This document shows, one piece after another, positions 25,530 through 33,821 of a stretch of DNA of 64,000 nt. The stretch is from NCBI GenBank assembly GCA_963660485.1, contig CAVKYH010000002.1:62001-126000 (forward strand). The letters run 5' to 3'. The notes below the pieces were generated by a model. That model did no database searches, was not told the DNA's origin, and saw only the letters and a list, made by a program, of their open reading frames with translations. Within the stretch, counting starts at the first letter, position 1, and each line of letters starts with the position of its first letter. This DNA comes from UBA6398 sp963660485. Lineage in GTDB: Bacteria; Bacteroidota; Bacteroidia; Bacteroidales; Bacteroidaceae. Both the position numbers and the translations under genes were made by a program.

Positions 25530-26234
25530 TTAGCGCTTTTCAGTTAGAAGTGAAAGCATCAGATACCACAGAATTGCTATTGCAAGTCCGCCTATCTGGA
25601 ATATTATTATCAGCGCGAGCGACACGGCGAGGAATATATACTTCACCCAATTGTCTTTCCACGAGAAATTTTTGAATTTCAAGGCAAACATGGGGATTTC
25701 GCTCACCAATAATGCCGACGATGCGAATACCAATAATATTATAATGTATACAGCGGCCGAAGATGAAAGCAGTTCGTGGTTCACCGAACAGGCCACGGCT
25801 CCCCAGAATATGGCATTCGCAGGTGTGGGAAGCCCTATAAAAGATGTGGTTTGCCTTTCGTCGAGATTGAATTTGGCAAGCCGTAGCGCCGAAAAGGCTG
25901 CCATTACAAACGCCGTGTAGGGATAGATAGCCTGCGCCCCTGCAAGCGATTGCGGCACGTCGCATTCTTTCAGCATCATAAAGGCTATTGCCGACGGGGC
26001 AAGGCCGAATGTGATGTCGTCGGCAAGCGAATCGAGCTCTTTGCCCGTGGGCGACGAAACTTTGAGCATTCGCGCCGAAAATCCGTCGAAGAAATCAAAC
26101 ACAGCGCCTATTATAATAAAAAGGAAAGCCATGTGGGGATTTCCGTCAAAGGCAAACGCTGTGGCTATTGCCCCCGAAATAAGATTGCAACAGGTAAGGG
26201 AGTTGGGAAAGCTCTTCTTGAATTCTCCTAACAT
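25530..26234 (-). CDS. pssA: CDP-diacylglycerol--serine O-phosphatidyltransferase
   Basis: A 234-residue inner-membrane enzyme that makes phosphatidylserine from CDP-diacylglycerol and serine. The CDP-alcohol phosphatidyltransferase motif DG-x2-AR-x8-G-x3-D-x3-D is fully present as DGFSARMLKVSSPTGKELDSLADD, near residues 49-72 (shown in part here: DGFSAR, then GKELDSLADD). About seven hydrophobic helices follow. Psd lies 5 bases upstream, so the two steps leading to phosphatidylethanolamine are co-transcribed. Confidence 0.96.
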   Translation of the reverse strand: MLGEFKKSFPNSLTCCNLISGAIATAFAFDGNPHMAFLFIIIGAVFDFFDGFSARMLKVSSPTGKELDSLADDITFGLAPSAIAFMMLKECDVPQSLAGAQAIYPYTAFVMAAFSALRLAKFNLDERQTTSFIGLPTPANAIFWGAVACSVNHELLSSSAAVYIIILLVFASSALLVSEIPMFALKFKNFSWKDNWVKYIFLAVSLALIIIFQIGGLAIAILWYLMLSLLTEKR

Positions 26235-26239
26235 GGGTT

Positions 26240-26926
26240 TTAGCTTTTAAGATGCGCTATGACTGTTTGGTTGCCGGTTGTGAGTTGTCCGAGTTTCACT
26301 TCCACTTTTGCGTCGAGCGGCAGGAAAACGTCAACTCTCGAACCGAATTTAATGAATCCCAGGTGCTCGTCGATATAGCATTCCTCGTCGCGGCGCGCAT
26401 AAGTAACGATGCGTCGCGCCAATGCGCCCGCCACTTGACGAACCATGATTTCCTGGCCCGAAGATGTGCGGATAATCACCGTGGAATGCTCGTTTTCCAA
26501 ACTAGCCTTGGGAAGCCACGCCTTATGGTAGTTGCCGTTTTGATGTTCCACGCGAGTAACGTATCCGTCAATGGGAAACCAATTGGCGTGGACGTTTACA
26601 ATCGACATGAAAATGGACACCATTCTACGGCGGTCGCCGAAATATTCGTTTTCCTCCACTTCTTCGTTAACCACAATCTTGCCGTCGGCGGGAGCAACTA
26701 CCACGCCGTCGGTACTGCCTTGGAATCGGCGTATTGGGCAACGGAAGAAATTCAAAATCCCCGAGTAAACCAAAGCGCACAAAACCAAAACAATCCAAAA
26801 AGCCCAAGATGGGAATAGAGCATAAGCCAAGGCGCACACAAGCGCAAAGATTATGCCGCAGCCCACAAGCGTATGGTCGCCCTCGCGATGGATACGCACT
26901 TGCTTTATTCGTTTTAGTTTTGACAT
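26240..26926 (-). CDS. psd: Phosphatidylserine decarboxylase family protein
   Basis: A 228-residue proenzyme that makes phosphatidylethanolamine from phosphatidylserine. Two membrane helices lie near residues 20-55. The pyruvoyl-forming cleavage site is FGS in GFIKFGSRVDVFLP near residue 200. VNVHANWFP near residue 111 is the other family block. The size fits the short Bacteroidota type. The ATG giving MSKLKRIKQV is chosen because it lies 31 bases after a -7 box. The frame stays open for 92 more codons upstream, through the promoter and repeat R17, but that part is not coding. Confidence 0.94.
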   Translation of the reverse strand: MSKLKRIKQVRIHREGDHTLVGCGIIFALVCALAYALFPSWAFWIVLVLCALVYSGILNFFRCPIRRFQGSTDGVVVAPADGKIVVNEEVEENEYFGDRRRMVSIFMSIVNVHANWFPIDGYVTRVEHQNGNYHKAWLPKASLENEHSTVIIRTSSGQEIMVRQVAGALARRIVTYARRDEECYIDEHLGFIKFGSRVDVFLPLDAKVEVKLGQLTTGNQTVIAHLKS

Positions 26927-26957
26927 CTGCTTGTTCCGGATTCGTATATAACAAATG

Positions 26958-26965
26958 CAAAAATA
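26958..26965 (-). promoter_or_regulatory. -7 promoter box of the psd-pssA operon
   Basis: Minus-strand TATTTTTG, 31 bases before the psd start at 26926. Confidence 0.68.
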
Positions 26966-27111
26966 ACACTTTTGCCCCAATCGGCAAATTTTAAGCGCAT
27001 AAAAGCGGAATTGCGGCGGTAAAAGGGCTTTGAGATGCCGTTTGGGGTGCGGGAAATGCGATGTTTTTCTTGCTGTGTAGGATGTTGTGTTACAGATGTT
27101 GGGAGGGGGCC

Positions 27112-27200
27112 GAACAATGTCTGGCATTGTTTGAACGATGTCAGACATTATTTTAATAATATCAGACATCGTTTTTGCGATAACCGATATCGCAAAAAAC
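27112..27200. repeat. Divergent intergenic repeat R17 (e-type words, other separator)
   Basis: GATGTCAGACAT and ATATCAGACATC flank ATTATTTTAATAAT in place of AATTTAAATT. A further e-like word (AATGTCTGGCATT) lies on the left. The right end is CGTTTTTGCG, then CCGATATCGC. Confidence 0.8.
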
Positions 27201-27292
27201 AACTCCGATACGATGGCAAGAAATGGGCTGAAAATCTCCTTTTGCGCCCTCTAAGATAAAAGCACAACAAGGATATTTGCCACTGTTGGCTG

Positions 27293-29215
27293 TTATTCCT
27301 CTACAATATACACCACAGCGTCGGTGAGCGTGATTGCTTTTTTTCCTGCTCCCATTTTGTTGCCCATGAAGTCGTAGAGAACGGCGTTTTTGGGCCAGTC
27401 GGCTTTTTTCTTAACGGGCACGTATGGCGACCAAATAGCTGTTATCCGTTTTCCGTCGGGACGTGTCCATGTGGCATTGTATATATTTTCGTCTATGTTC
27501 AGCGCAGGGCGTGTGCTTCCGCTTGGAAGCATTCGCGTGAGTGCCCGGTATGCCTGACATGCGGGCTTTTCGGAAAAATCTTTGTGTATCAGTCCGAAAT
27601 AGTCTTCGGGATCTTTCACATTGTCTTCGCGCGAACGCAGATTATACCAGAATACGCGGTCAACACCGAGGGCAAACGAGATAATATGTGTGCGCGCAAT
27701 TCGCCGAGCCTGCTCCGCTTCCTTGTCGGCAGGGGGATTGAAATACATGCGAGTCTGGAAAACTATATTTCCTTTCAACTCGGAATTCAGACGATAGATG
27801 CCAGCCACAATTCCGCTTACATGCGGCGTTCCGGCACAGATGAGCGGAATCAGGCTGTCGCCTTTGTGCAGGTTTTCATCGGAGAGATATCGCGCAGGGC
27901 TTAGTTTCGTTATGTCCCAGATGTAGGGGCATGAGTTTCCGTCCTCTCTCCATACCATTGGAGGCGTTGCTGTGAGTTCTTCGCCCGTTGCCGGGTCTTT
28001 TTTCCAGTCGATGTGCGCCATGTGTAGCCGGTGGAATTGACTGTCGCCTATTGTCGGAGCTCCCATGTTTATACTTGATGCTCTTGCAGCGTCGTAATAA
28101 AACGGGAAACCGCCTGCCAATACGATTGTTCCGCCACGGCGTACATAATCCACGAGAGATGGAAAATATGCGTTGGGGAAGAATTCGTCGGTGGTGGCTA
28201 CAAGTACCGGCACTTTCTTTACGCTTAGGTTTTTGAGCTCGCGGAATGATATCGGGCGCACATCTGAAGCGCATGGTTTGAGGTATTCGTTCGCCTGATA
28301 GGGCGTTAGGGCGGTATAGCCTGTGGCGCGGTCGGCGAGATAGCCTACGCAGATTTTCCGTTCGTCCATGCCGAGGCGTTTTAGTGCGTAGGGAAGCATT
28401 TCGCGATAGAAACCGCTGGCCGGACAACTGTCGTTGCAGGTATTCATGCCGCATTCGGTCAGCCATACCGGCTTTTGCTCTCCGTAATGCCGCATAAGGC
28501 TGTCAATCTTGTGGTAGCCGCGCATCATATCTTCGGGGGTGGCATAAGAATGTAGGTTCATGATGTCAATATCCTTCATGGCGCCAAGACGAAACATGTT
28601 GTCGATGAAATCATTGCTGATGCTCCCAAGACCGGTAAGGAGCATTTTATTATTTGGATTTACGGCGTGAAGATGTTTTGAGGCCACGTGCAGAGCCCTT
28701 GCGTATTTCTCGGGCAGAGAGTCGATGCCGCCCATAAAATCAACCTCGTTCATCATTTCCCAATAGGTGATGTCGTTTCCGTATCTTGATGCCAGCGAGT
28801 CTACATACGCTCCGTATGAAGGGTCGTCCCATGGAAATTTTCCCAGCCACGTAAAGATGGGGAGAAGATGTTGGTTATGCTTGTTAATCGCCGATACAAC
28901 GTCGTCGAAGAGTTGGGGCTCGAAGTCTGTGGCACTGCCGAAAACATTTCCGAGGTCGAAATCCGAACGCACCCACCCGATGCCGAGGTCTTTGCATAGC
29001 AAAAGTTCCCGTTCCATATAGGGATAGTCCATCTGTCGCCGTGTGATATGGGTGCACACTCCGTAGGGATTGTCGAGTTTTGCGGTGCAGGGAAAAAGCG
29101 CGTTTGCCGTTGTCTGTTTTTTGTCGTTGACTGTATTTGTTATTCCCGATGCGCTTGCAGTGGATAGCAATGTATTGCAAGCGTAGAAGAACAGAATTAG
29201 GAAAATATGTCTCAT
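27293..29215 (-). CDS. Secreted glycoside hydrolase-like protein (clan GH-A type, GH39/GH5-like)
   Basis: A 640-residue exported protein. The signal peptide is about MRHIFLILFFYACNTLLSTAS. A TIM-barrel domain covers about residues 45-310. The likely acid/base is the Glu of YWEMMNEVDF near residue 145. The likely nucleophile is the Glu of PVWLTECGMN near residue 258. A second domain (about 330-470, VPVLVATTDEFFPNAYFPSL, then RRGGTIVLAGGFPFYYD) looks like a glutamine-amidotransferase-like fold used by some beta-galactosidases. A C-terminal beta domain ends the chain. The start follows a -7 box. The substrate is not known. Confidence 0.75.
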   Translation of the reverse strand: MRHIFLILFFYACNTLLSTASASGITNTVNDKKQTTANALFPCTAKLDNPYGVCTHITRRQMDYPYMERELLLCKDLGIGWVRSDFDLGNVFGSATDFEPQLFDDVVSAINKHNQHLLPIFTWLGKFPWDDPSYGAYVDSLASRYGNDITYWEMMNEVDFMGGIDSLPEKYARALHVASKHLHAVNPNNKMLLTGLGSISNDFIDNMFRLGAMKDIDIMNLHSYATPEDMMRGYHKIDSLMRHYGEQKPVWLTECGMNTCNDSCPASGFYREMLPYALKRLGMDERKICVGYLADRATGYTALTPYQANEYLKPCASDVRPISFRELKNLSVKKVPVLVATTDEFFPNAYFPSLVDYVRRGGTIVLAGGFPFYYDAARASSINMGAPTIGDSQFHRLHMAHIDWKKDPATGEELTATPPMVWREDGNSCPYIWDITKLSPARYLSDENLHKGDSLIPLICAGTPHVSGIVAGIYRLNSELKGNIVFQTRMYFNPPADKEAEQARRIARTHIISFALGVDRVFWYNLRSREDNVKDPEDYFGLIHKDFSEKPACQAYRALTRMLPSGSTRPALNIDENIYNATWTRPDGKRITAIWSPYVPVKKKADWPKNAVLYDFMGNKMGAGKKAITLTDAVVYIVEE

Positions 29216-29232
29216 AACTTTACTTTTAGCGG

Positions 29233-29240
29233 CAAAGATA
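29233..29240 (-). promoter_or_regulatory. -7 promoter box of the 27293 glycosidase gene
   Basis: Minus-strand TATCTTTG, 17 bases before the ATG at 29215. It rules out the longer frame to 29251. Confidence 0.7.
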
Positions 29241-29473
29241 TTCAAAACCATTTATCAAGCAGATATTAAAGGGAAGAAAATTATAATACAAACCGTTTTC
29301 CACGTGGCTTTACGCCTATTATTTTATTGTCCCTACCATTTTTTTGCGAACGGGGGACGGTTTCGGCTTCGCGGAAACGCTTTGCCGATGTTTTTGAACG
29401 GTAGATTCTGCGCAAGAAATGCTGTGTTTTTCGTGCAACGTAAGATGCTGTGTTACAGGTGTTGGGAAAAGGC

Positions 29474-29562
29474 CTTTACGAGGTCTGACCTAATTTAAAT
29501 TAGATGCGTCGGAATTTAAATTAGATGCGTCGGAGTTTTTACGACAACCGATGTAGTAAAAA
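29474..29562. repeat. Intergenic three-slot repeat R8 (e / a' / a')
   Basis: GAGGTCTGACCT, then AGATGCGTCGG twice, with two AATTTAAATT. The right arm is altered (GGAGTTTTTACGACAACCG, then ATGTAG). It lies between divergent genes. Confidence 0.9.
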
Positions 29563-29722
29563 CCGGTGCCGCGAGGCGTTGCAAAAAATGCTTCGGCGCA
29601 AGCTCCCGGCGGGGTGGTTTTCGCGCAAGACGGCAGTGGGTTTGTAGCGTTGCGCAGGGCATAAAAACCGGCACGCAAAATAAATTTCCCCTCACATGAT
29701 TTGGTGATATCAAATAAAACAG

Positions 29723-29730
29723 TAATTTTG
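29723..29730 (+). promoter_or_regulatory. -7 promoter box of the ferredoxin gene
   Basis: TAATTTTG, 44 bases before the ATG. Confidence 0.72.
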
Positions 29731-29774
29731 CAATCGAATAAGAACATCTACGAACAATTAAATCAAACACAACT

Positions 29775-29945
29775 ATGGCTTATGTAATTAGCGACGATTG
29801 CGTTGCATGCGGAACATGTATCGACGAATGCCCCAGCGGAGCAATCAGCGAAGGAGAAAAGTATTCAATCGACCCCAACTCTTGCGTTGACTGCGGAACA
29901 TGCGCCGACGTATGCCCCAGCGGAGCAATCAATCCGGGAGAGTAA
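29775..29945 (+). CDS. Small 2[4Fe-4S] ferredoxin
   Basis: A 56-residue electron carrier of the clostridial type. Two cluster motifs are intact: CVACGTCIDECPSGAI (residues 9-24) and CVDCGTCADVCPSGAI (about 36-51), each CxxCxxCxxxCP. The near-perfect internal duplication is typical. It is acidic, has no signal peptide, and serves anaerobic redox enzymes in the cytoplasm. It stands alone, with its own promoter and a terminator just downstream, so it is probably a highly expressed general carrier. Its partner enzymes are not in the window. Confidence 0.95.
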   Translation: MAYVISDDCVACGTCIDECPSGAISEGEKYSIDPNSCVDCGTCADVCPSGAINPGE

Positions 29946-29968
29946 TCAGATACTCGAAAAATAAAAAA

Positions 29969-30006
29969 CTACGTGGTGTGCCCAAAAGCGCGCCACGTTT
30001 TTTTGT
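29969..30006 (+). terminator. Terminator of the ferredoxin gene
   Basis: ACGTGGTGTGC and GCGCGCCACGT around CCAAAA, then TTTTTTTG. Confidence 0.85.
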
Positions 30007-30053
30007 ATACCTACATTAACATAGCAAAATGCAATCTGTTACGGGAAAATTGC

Positions 30054-30061
30054 TACCTTTG
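30054..30061 (+). promoter_or_regulatory. -7 promoter box of the glycyl-tRNA synthetase gene
   Basis: TACCTTTG, 39 bases before the ATG. Confidence 0.75.
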
Positions 30062-30100
30062 CAAATATTTCAAGGTAATAATCATAGCATAATATAAGAT

Positions 30101-31648
30101 ATGGCTCAAGAAGATGTATTCAAGAAAATAGTTTCCCATTGCAAGGAATACGGATTCGTATTCCCTTCGAGCGAAATCTACGACGGTTTGGGCGCCGTGT
30201 ACGACTACGCACAAAATGGAGTGGAACTGAAAAACAATATAAAGCAGTACTGGTGGCAAAGTATGGTGCTGCTTCACCAGAACATTGTCGGGCTCGACGC
30301 GGCAATCTTTATGCACCCCACAACATGGAAGGCATCGGGACACGTCGACGCATTCAATGATCCCCTTATCGACAACCGCGACTCCAAGAAACGCTATCGC
30401 GCCGACGTGCTCATAGAAGACCAAATCGCAAAGTACGACGAGAAAATAGAAAAAGAGGTGGCCAAGGCACGCAAACGCTTCGGCGAAACCTTTGAAGAAG
30501 ACAAGTTCCGCGCTACAAGCCAGAGAGTGATTGAGAACTCGCAGAAACGCGACGCTCTTCACGCACGTTATAAGCAGGCGATGAACGATGGAAATCTCGA
30601 CGAACTGAAACAGATAATCATCGACGAGGAAATTGTTTGCCCCATCAGCGGCACGAGAAACTGGACCGACGTTCGTCAGTTCAATCTCATGTTCAAAACC
30701 GAAATGGGCTCAACCGCAGAAGGAACTTCTACGATATATTTGCGCCCGGAAACGGCACAGGGAATTTTTGTGGACTATCTAAGCGTGCAGAAAACGGGCC
30801 GTATGAAAATTCCGTTCGGTATAGCACAAATTGGAAAGGCTTTCCGTAACGAAATTGTGGCTCGTCAGTTCATCTTCCGTATGCGCGAGTTTGAACAGAT
30901 GGAGATGCAGTTTTTCTGCAAACCCGGCACGGAAATGGAATGGTTCGAGTATTGGAAAAACATGCGCATGAAGTGGCACCAGGCATTGGGTTTCGGAGCC
31001 GAGAACTACCGTTTCCACGACCACGAGAAGCTTGCCCATTACGCCAATGCCGCAACTGATATCGAATTCCACATGCCTTTTGGCTTCAAGGAGGTAGAAG
31101 GAATTCACTCGCGCACTAATTTCGACCTTTCACAACACGAGAAATATAGCGGAAAGCAGATTAAATATCACGACCCTGAGACGGGAGAGAGCTACACACC
31201 GTATGACGTTGAAACTTCGATAGGTGTAGACCGTATGTTCCTCTCTGTGATGTGTCATTCGTTTGAGGAAGAAAAACTCGAAAACGGCGAAACGCGTACG
31301 GTGCTTCATCTCCCGCAGCAGCTCGCGCCTATAAAACTTGCCATACTTCCTCTCGTGCGCAAGGACGGGCTTCCCGAATTGGGCGAGAAGATTATGAAAG
31401 ATTTGCGCTACCATTTCAATTGCAAATACGAGGATAAAGATTCTATCGGCAAGCGTTATCGCCGCCAAGATGCCATAGGAACGCCCTACTGCATCACCAT
31501 TGATCACGACAGCCTCAAGGACGAATGTGTAACGCTCCGCAACCGCGACACAATGCAACAGGAGCGCGTGAAAATTGCAGCGCTTCGCGAAACGCTTGAA
31601 GACCGTGTGAGCATTACTTCGCTCCTTAAAAAGATTGCCGACGATTGA
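30101..31648 (+). CDS. glyS: Glycine--tRNA ligase (single-chain, class II)
   Basis: A 515-residue enzyme charging tRNA-Gly. It is the single-chain dimeric type, not the alpha/beta type. Class II motif 2 is FRNEIVARQFIFRMREFEQME near residues 248-268 (in part: FRNEIVARQF). LRPETAQGIFVD near residue 217 and the motif 3 region GVDRMF near residue 385 are also seen. The C-terminal anticodon-binding domain begins near LPQQLAPIKLAILPL. The FKBP lipoprotein gene starts 20 bases downstream. Confidence 0.97.
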   Translation: MAQEDVFKKIVSHCKEYGFVFPSSEIYDGLGAVYDYAQNGVELKNNIKQYWWQSMVLLHQNIVGLDAAIFMHPTTWKASGHVDAFNDPLIDNRDSKKRYRADVLIEDQIAKYDEKIEKEVAKARKRFGETFEEDKFRATSQRVIENSQKRDALHARYKQAMNDGNLDELKQIIIDEEIVCPISGTRNWTDVRQFNLMFKTEMGSTAEGTSTIYLRPETAQGIFVDYLSVQKTGRMKIPFGIAQIGKAFRNEIVARQFIFRMREFEQMEMQFFCKPGTEMEWFEYWKNMRMKWHQALGFGAENYRFHDHEKLAHYANAATDIEFHMPFGFKEVEGIHSRTNFDLSQHEKYSGKQIKYHDPETGESYTPYDVETSIGVDRMFLSVMCHSFEEEKLENGETRTVLHLPQQLAPIKLAILPLVRKDGLPELGEKIMKDLRYHFNCKYEDKDSIGKRYRRQDAIGTPYCITIDHDSLKDECVTLRNRDTMQQERVKIAALRETLEDRVSITSLLKKIADD

Positions 31649-31668
31649 CAACTTTTTCATTCACAACG

Positions 31669-32346
31669 ATGAAATTGCCGAGACAAATGAGAATGTGGGC
31701 ACAGGCTCTGATGATGGGGGCTTTGTGTAGCGTGGCGCTTTGCGCATGTTCCGAAAACGATGGCGAGGAAGACGAATACGCCAATTGGAAACCGCGTAAC
31801 GAAAAGTTTTTCGCGGACAAAATGCAGGAGACGTCCGATTCCATAGCCGCTGCAAAGCGTGTGTACGGAACGGAATGGGAGAATTTCTCAAACCGCCGCC
31901 AATATCTTTGTTTTTCACGCCATAACGATGCGGAGCACAAGCAGACCGACTCGATTGCAGTGGAGATTCTGAAACGCGGAACGGGAGACATCAGTCCTTA
32001 TTCCACCGACAAGATTCAAATGGCCTATCGCACATTGCTGATACCCACTTCCCTGCACACTACGGGGCTTGTGGTTGACCATTCGGGCTTTTCTTCGGAA
32101 TACGACAAGGTGTTTAACCGTGCCACCATGGCTCCTTCTACGTTCACTGTCAGTTCGCTCGTGCGCGGTGTAACCACTGCGTTGCTCTATATGCATAAGG
32201 GCGACAGATGGAGGGTTACAATTCCTGCCGACCTCGCTTACGGAACTTCTTCGAGCACTTCGATTCCGAAAAATTCCACTGTGGTTTTCGAAATGGAACT
32301 CGTGGAAATCTACCGAAGCGGCACAACGCCCGGAACATGGCAGTAA
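31669..32346 (+). CDS. FKBP-type peptidyl-prolyl isomerase lipoprotein
   Basis: A 225-residue predicted lipoprotein (LCSVALCAC gives the lipobox). An alpha-helical linker covers about residues 35-85. An FKBP domain follows, with the classic end: LVRGVTTALLYMHKGDRWRVTIPADLAYGT, then IPKNSTVVFEMELVEIY (parts shown: HKGDRWRVTIP, LAYG, FEMELVEI). It catalyses cis-trans isomerisation of prolyl bonds, or acts as a chaperone, in the periplasm. The start at 31669 is chosen for its signal peptide. It is probably co-transcribed with glyS. Confidence 0.88.
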   Translation: MKLPRQMRMWAQALMMGALCSVALCACSENDGEEDEYANWKPRNEKFFADKMQETSDSIAAAKRVYGTEWENFSNRRQYLCFSRHNDAEHKQTDSIAVEILKRGTGDISPYSTDKIQMAYRTLLIPTSLHTTGLVVDHSGFSSEYDKVFNRATMAPSTFTVSSLVRGVTTALLYMHKGDRWRVTIPADLAYGTSSSTSIPKNSTVVFEMELVEIYRSGTTPGTWQ

Positions 32347-32400
32347 ACCATACGGCTATATAAAGAAATAGCGCCCGCACAAAGGCGGCATATATTATAT

Positions 32401-32437
32401 GAGAGGTGAAGGATTTTTCTTCGCCTCTCTTTTTGTT
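32401..32437 (+). terminator. Terminator of the glyS-FKBP unit
   Basis: GAGAGGTGAAGG and TCTTCGCCTCTC, then TTTTTG. Confidence 0.83.
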
Positions 32438-32516
32438 TTTTGCCTGCGATGCGAAAAATATCTAATGCGTTGAAAATCTGCAACAAAGCGATATTTTAGA
32501 AATGCCTCAGTATTAG

Positions 32517-32607
32517 GTTTTTACGAGGTCAGACATAGTTTAAATTCCAAGGCATCTCGTAAAAATTATATCAGACATCGTTTTTACGAAATAGGCACGT
32601 GTAAAAA
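32517..32607. repeat. Intergenic repeat R9 (e / b; partial plan)
   Basis: GAGGTCAGACAT, AGTTTAAATT, then CCAAGGCATCTCGTAAAAA, which merges word b with an arm. It continues as ATATCAGACATCGTTTTTAC. Only one separator remains. It lies between convergent genes. Confidence 0.82.
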
Positions 32608-32640
32608 CCGCATGTCTTGACGGGTGTTTTTCGAGGCATA

Positions 32641-32671
32641 AAAATCCCCGTCTTTCCGAAGAAAGGCGGGG
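32641..32671 (-). terminator. Terminator of efp
   Basis: CCCCGCCTTTC and GAAAGACGGGG on the minus strand with a TTCG-type loop, followed by ATTTTT. Confidence 0.8.
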
Positions 32672-32702
32672 AAAGCTTATGAAAAGAAATTTTGTGGTAT
32701 CT

Positions 32703-33266
32703 TTATTTCACACGGTTTACGTAGGAACCGTCGCGGGTATCAACTTCAATGCTTTCGCCTTCGTTGATAAAGAGAGGCACACGCACTTCTGCACCTGTTT
32801 CAACCTTTGCAGGTTTGGTAGCGTTGGTTGCAGTGTCGCCTTTAAGTCCCGGCTCTGTGTATACAATCTTCAAAATAGTCTTTACAGGCATTTCTGCATA
32901 AAGGATAGTCTCTGTTGAAGCATCGCTCACAACGTCCACAACATCGCCTTCCTTCATATAGTCAACGCCATTGATGAGATTGTGGTCGATAACTACATCG
33001 TCCCAAGTTTCTTGGTTGAGGAAGTGATACTGATCACCGTCGGCGTAGGAAAATTGATAGGGGCGGCGCTCTACTCTAACGTCTTCGAGAGCTTCACCGA
33101 TGTTGAAACGCTTTTCGAGCACGCGGCCAGAAACAACGTCTTTAAGAGTGGTACGCATGATGGTGTTTCCCTTTCCGGGCTTAACGTGCAGAAAGTCGAT
33201 GCAGAAGTAGAGCTTGCCGTCCATACGGATACAAGTTCCTTTCTTGATGTCTTGTGATTTAATCAT
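32703..33266 (-). CDS. efp: Elongation factor P
   Basis: A 187-residue translation factor that relieves ribosome stalling at proline runs. It is full length with three beta-barrel domains. The tip loop of domain I reads HVKPGKGNTIMRTTLK. The lysine between G and G in KPGKGN is the position modified in many bacteria. YAEMPVKTILKIVYTEPGLKGDTA opens domain III, and the end IEVDTRDGSYVNRVK is characteristic. It is divergent from rpmH, an arrangement common in Bacteroidota. Confidence 0.97.
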   Translation of the reverse strand: MIKSQDIKKGTCIRMDGKLYFCIDFLHVKPGKGNTIMRTTLKDVVSGRVLEKRFNIGEALEDVRVERRPYQFSYADGDQYHFLNQETWDDVVIDHNLINGVDYMKEGDVVDVVSDASTETILYAEMPVKTILKIVYTEPGLKGDTATNATKPAKVETGAEVRVPLFINEGESIEVDTRDGSYVNRVK

Positions 33267-33337
33267 ATTTAATTTGCAAATTATTGTATTCTGAAACTCA
33301 GCCCCCTCAACGGAGGAATTTCTTTTGAAAAACGGTG

Positions 33338-33345
33338 CAAAGTTA
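33338..33345 (-). promoter_or_regulatory. -7 promoter box of efp
   Basis: Minus-strand TAACTTTG, about 70 bases before the start codon. Confidence 0.7.
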
Positions 33346-33440
33346 TGATTTTCTTATTGATTGACCACTGTAATGAGTAGAAAAATGCACGTTTGCGGCA
33401 ATATTATTGCGTAGGCTTTGTATGATTGGGAAAAAATATC

Positions 33441-33448
33441 TAAATTTG
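33441..33448 (+). promoter_or_regulatory. -7 promoter box of rpmH
   Basis: TAAATTTG, 81 bases before the ATG at 33530. It leaves a leader of about 75 bases. Confidence 0.7.
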
Positions 33449-33529
33449 CAGCCCGAAAGTGTGCCGTTCCGTATGGGGTGGTGCATTGGCGCATTTATCG
33501 TTGAAATCAGAAATAAAAATAATAAGAAA

Positions 33530-33688
33530 ATGAAACGTACTTTTCAACCTCACAATCGTAAGAGAAATAACAAGCATGGCTTCCGCAAACGTATGCAGAC
33601 TGCCAACGGACGCCGCGTGCTCGCCGCACGTCGCGCAAAAGGTCGTAAGAAACTGACTGTTTCGGACGAAGTGCACGGCAAGAACTAA
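33530..33688 (+). CDS. rpmH: 50S ribosomal protein L34
   Basis: A 52-residue, very basic protein of the large ribosomal subunit. The conserved opening MKRTFQPHNRKRNNKHGFR and the TANGRRVLAARRAKGRK block are exact for L34. A short C-terminal tail (LTVSDEVHGKN) is normal in Bacteroidota. The frame is open further upstream, but the promoter position and family length set this start. dnaA is not next to it. Confidence 0.98.
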   Translation: MKRTFQPHNRKRNNKHGFRKRMQTANGRRVLAARRAKGRKKLTVSDEVHGKN

Positions 33689-33719
33689 TCTTGCGATTAG
33701 CTTCTCGATCAAAACAACG

Positions 33720-33765
33720 AAGAAGTAGAGGGTTGGCATTGCCGGTCTTTACTTCTTTTGTGTTT
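33720..33765 (+). terminator. Terminator of rpmH
   Basis: AAGAAGTA and TACTTCTT with an inner GGG/GCC-containing stem, then TTTGTGTTTT. The stem is imperfect. Confidence 0.6.
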
Positions 33766-33771
33766 TATGCG

Positions 33772-33779
33772 TATCTTTG
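33772..33779 (+). promoter_or_regulatory. -7 promoter box of the PASTA-RluA-ddl run
   Basis: TATCTTTG, 43 bases before the ATG at 33822. Confidence 0.7.
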
Positions 33780-33821
33780 TAAACGGCTACAGCAACCCTA
33801 TTTCCGAAAATCCGTACAAAG

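Noticed and set aside
26927..27202. A 92-codon N-terminal extension of Psd with MSDI repeats
   Set aside because: It is a translation of repeat R17 and of the promoter region. Psd proteins of this type start at 26926.
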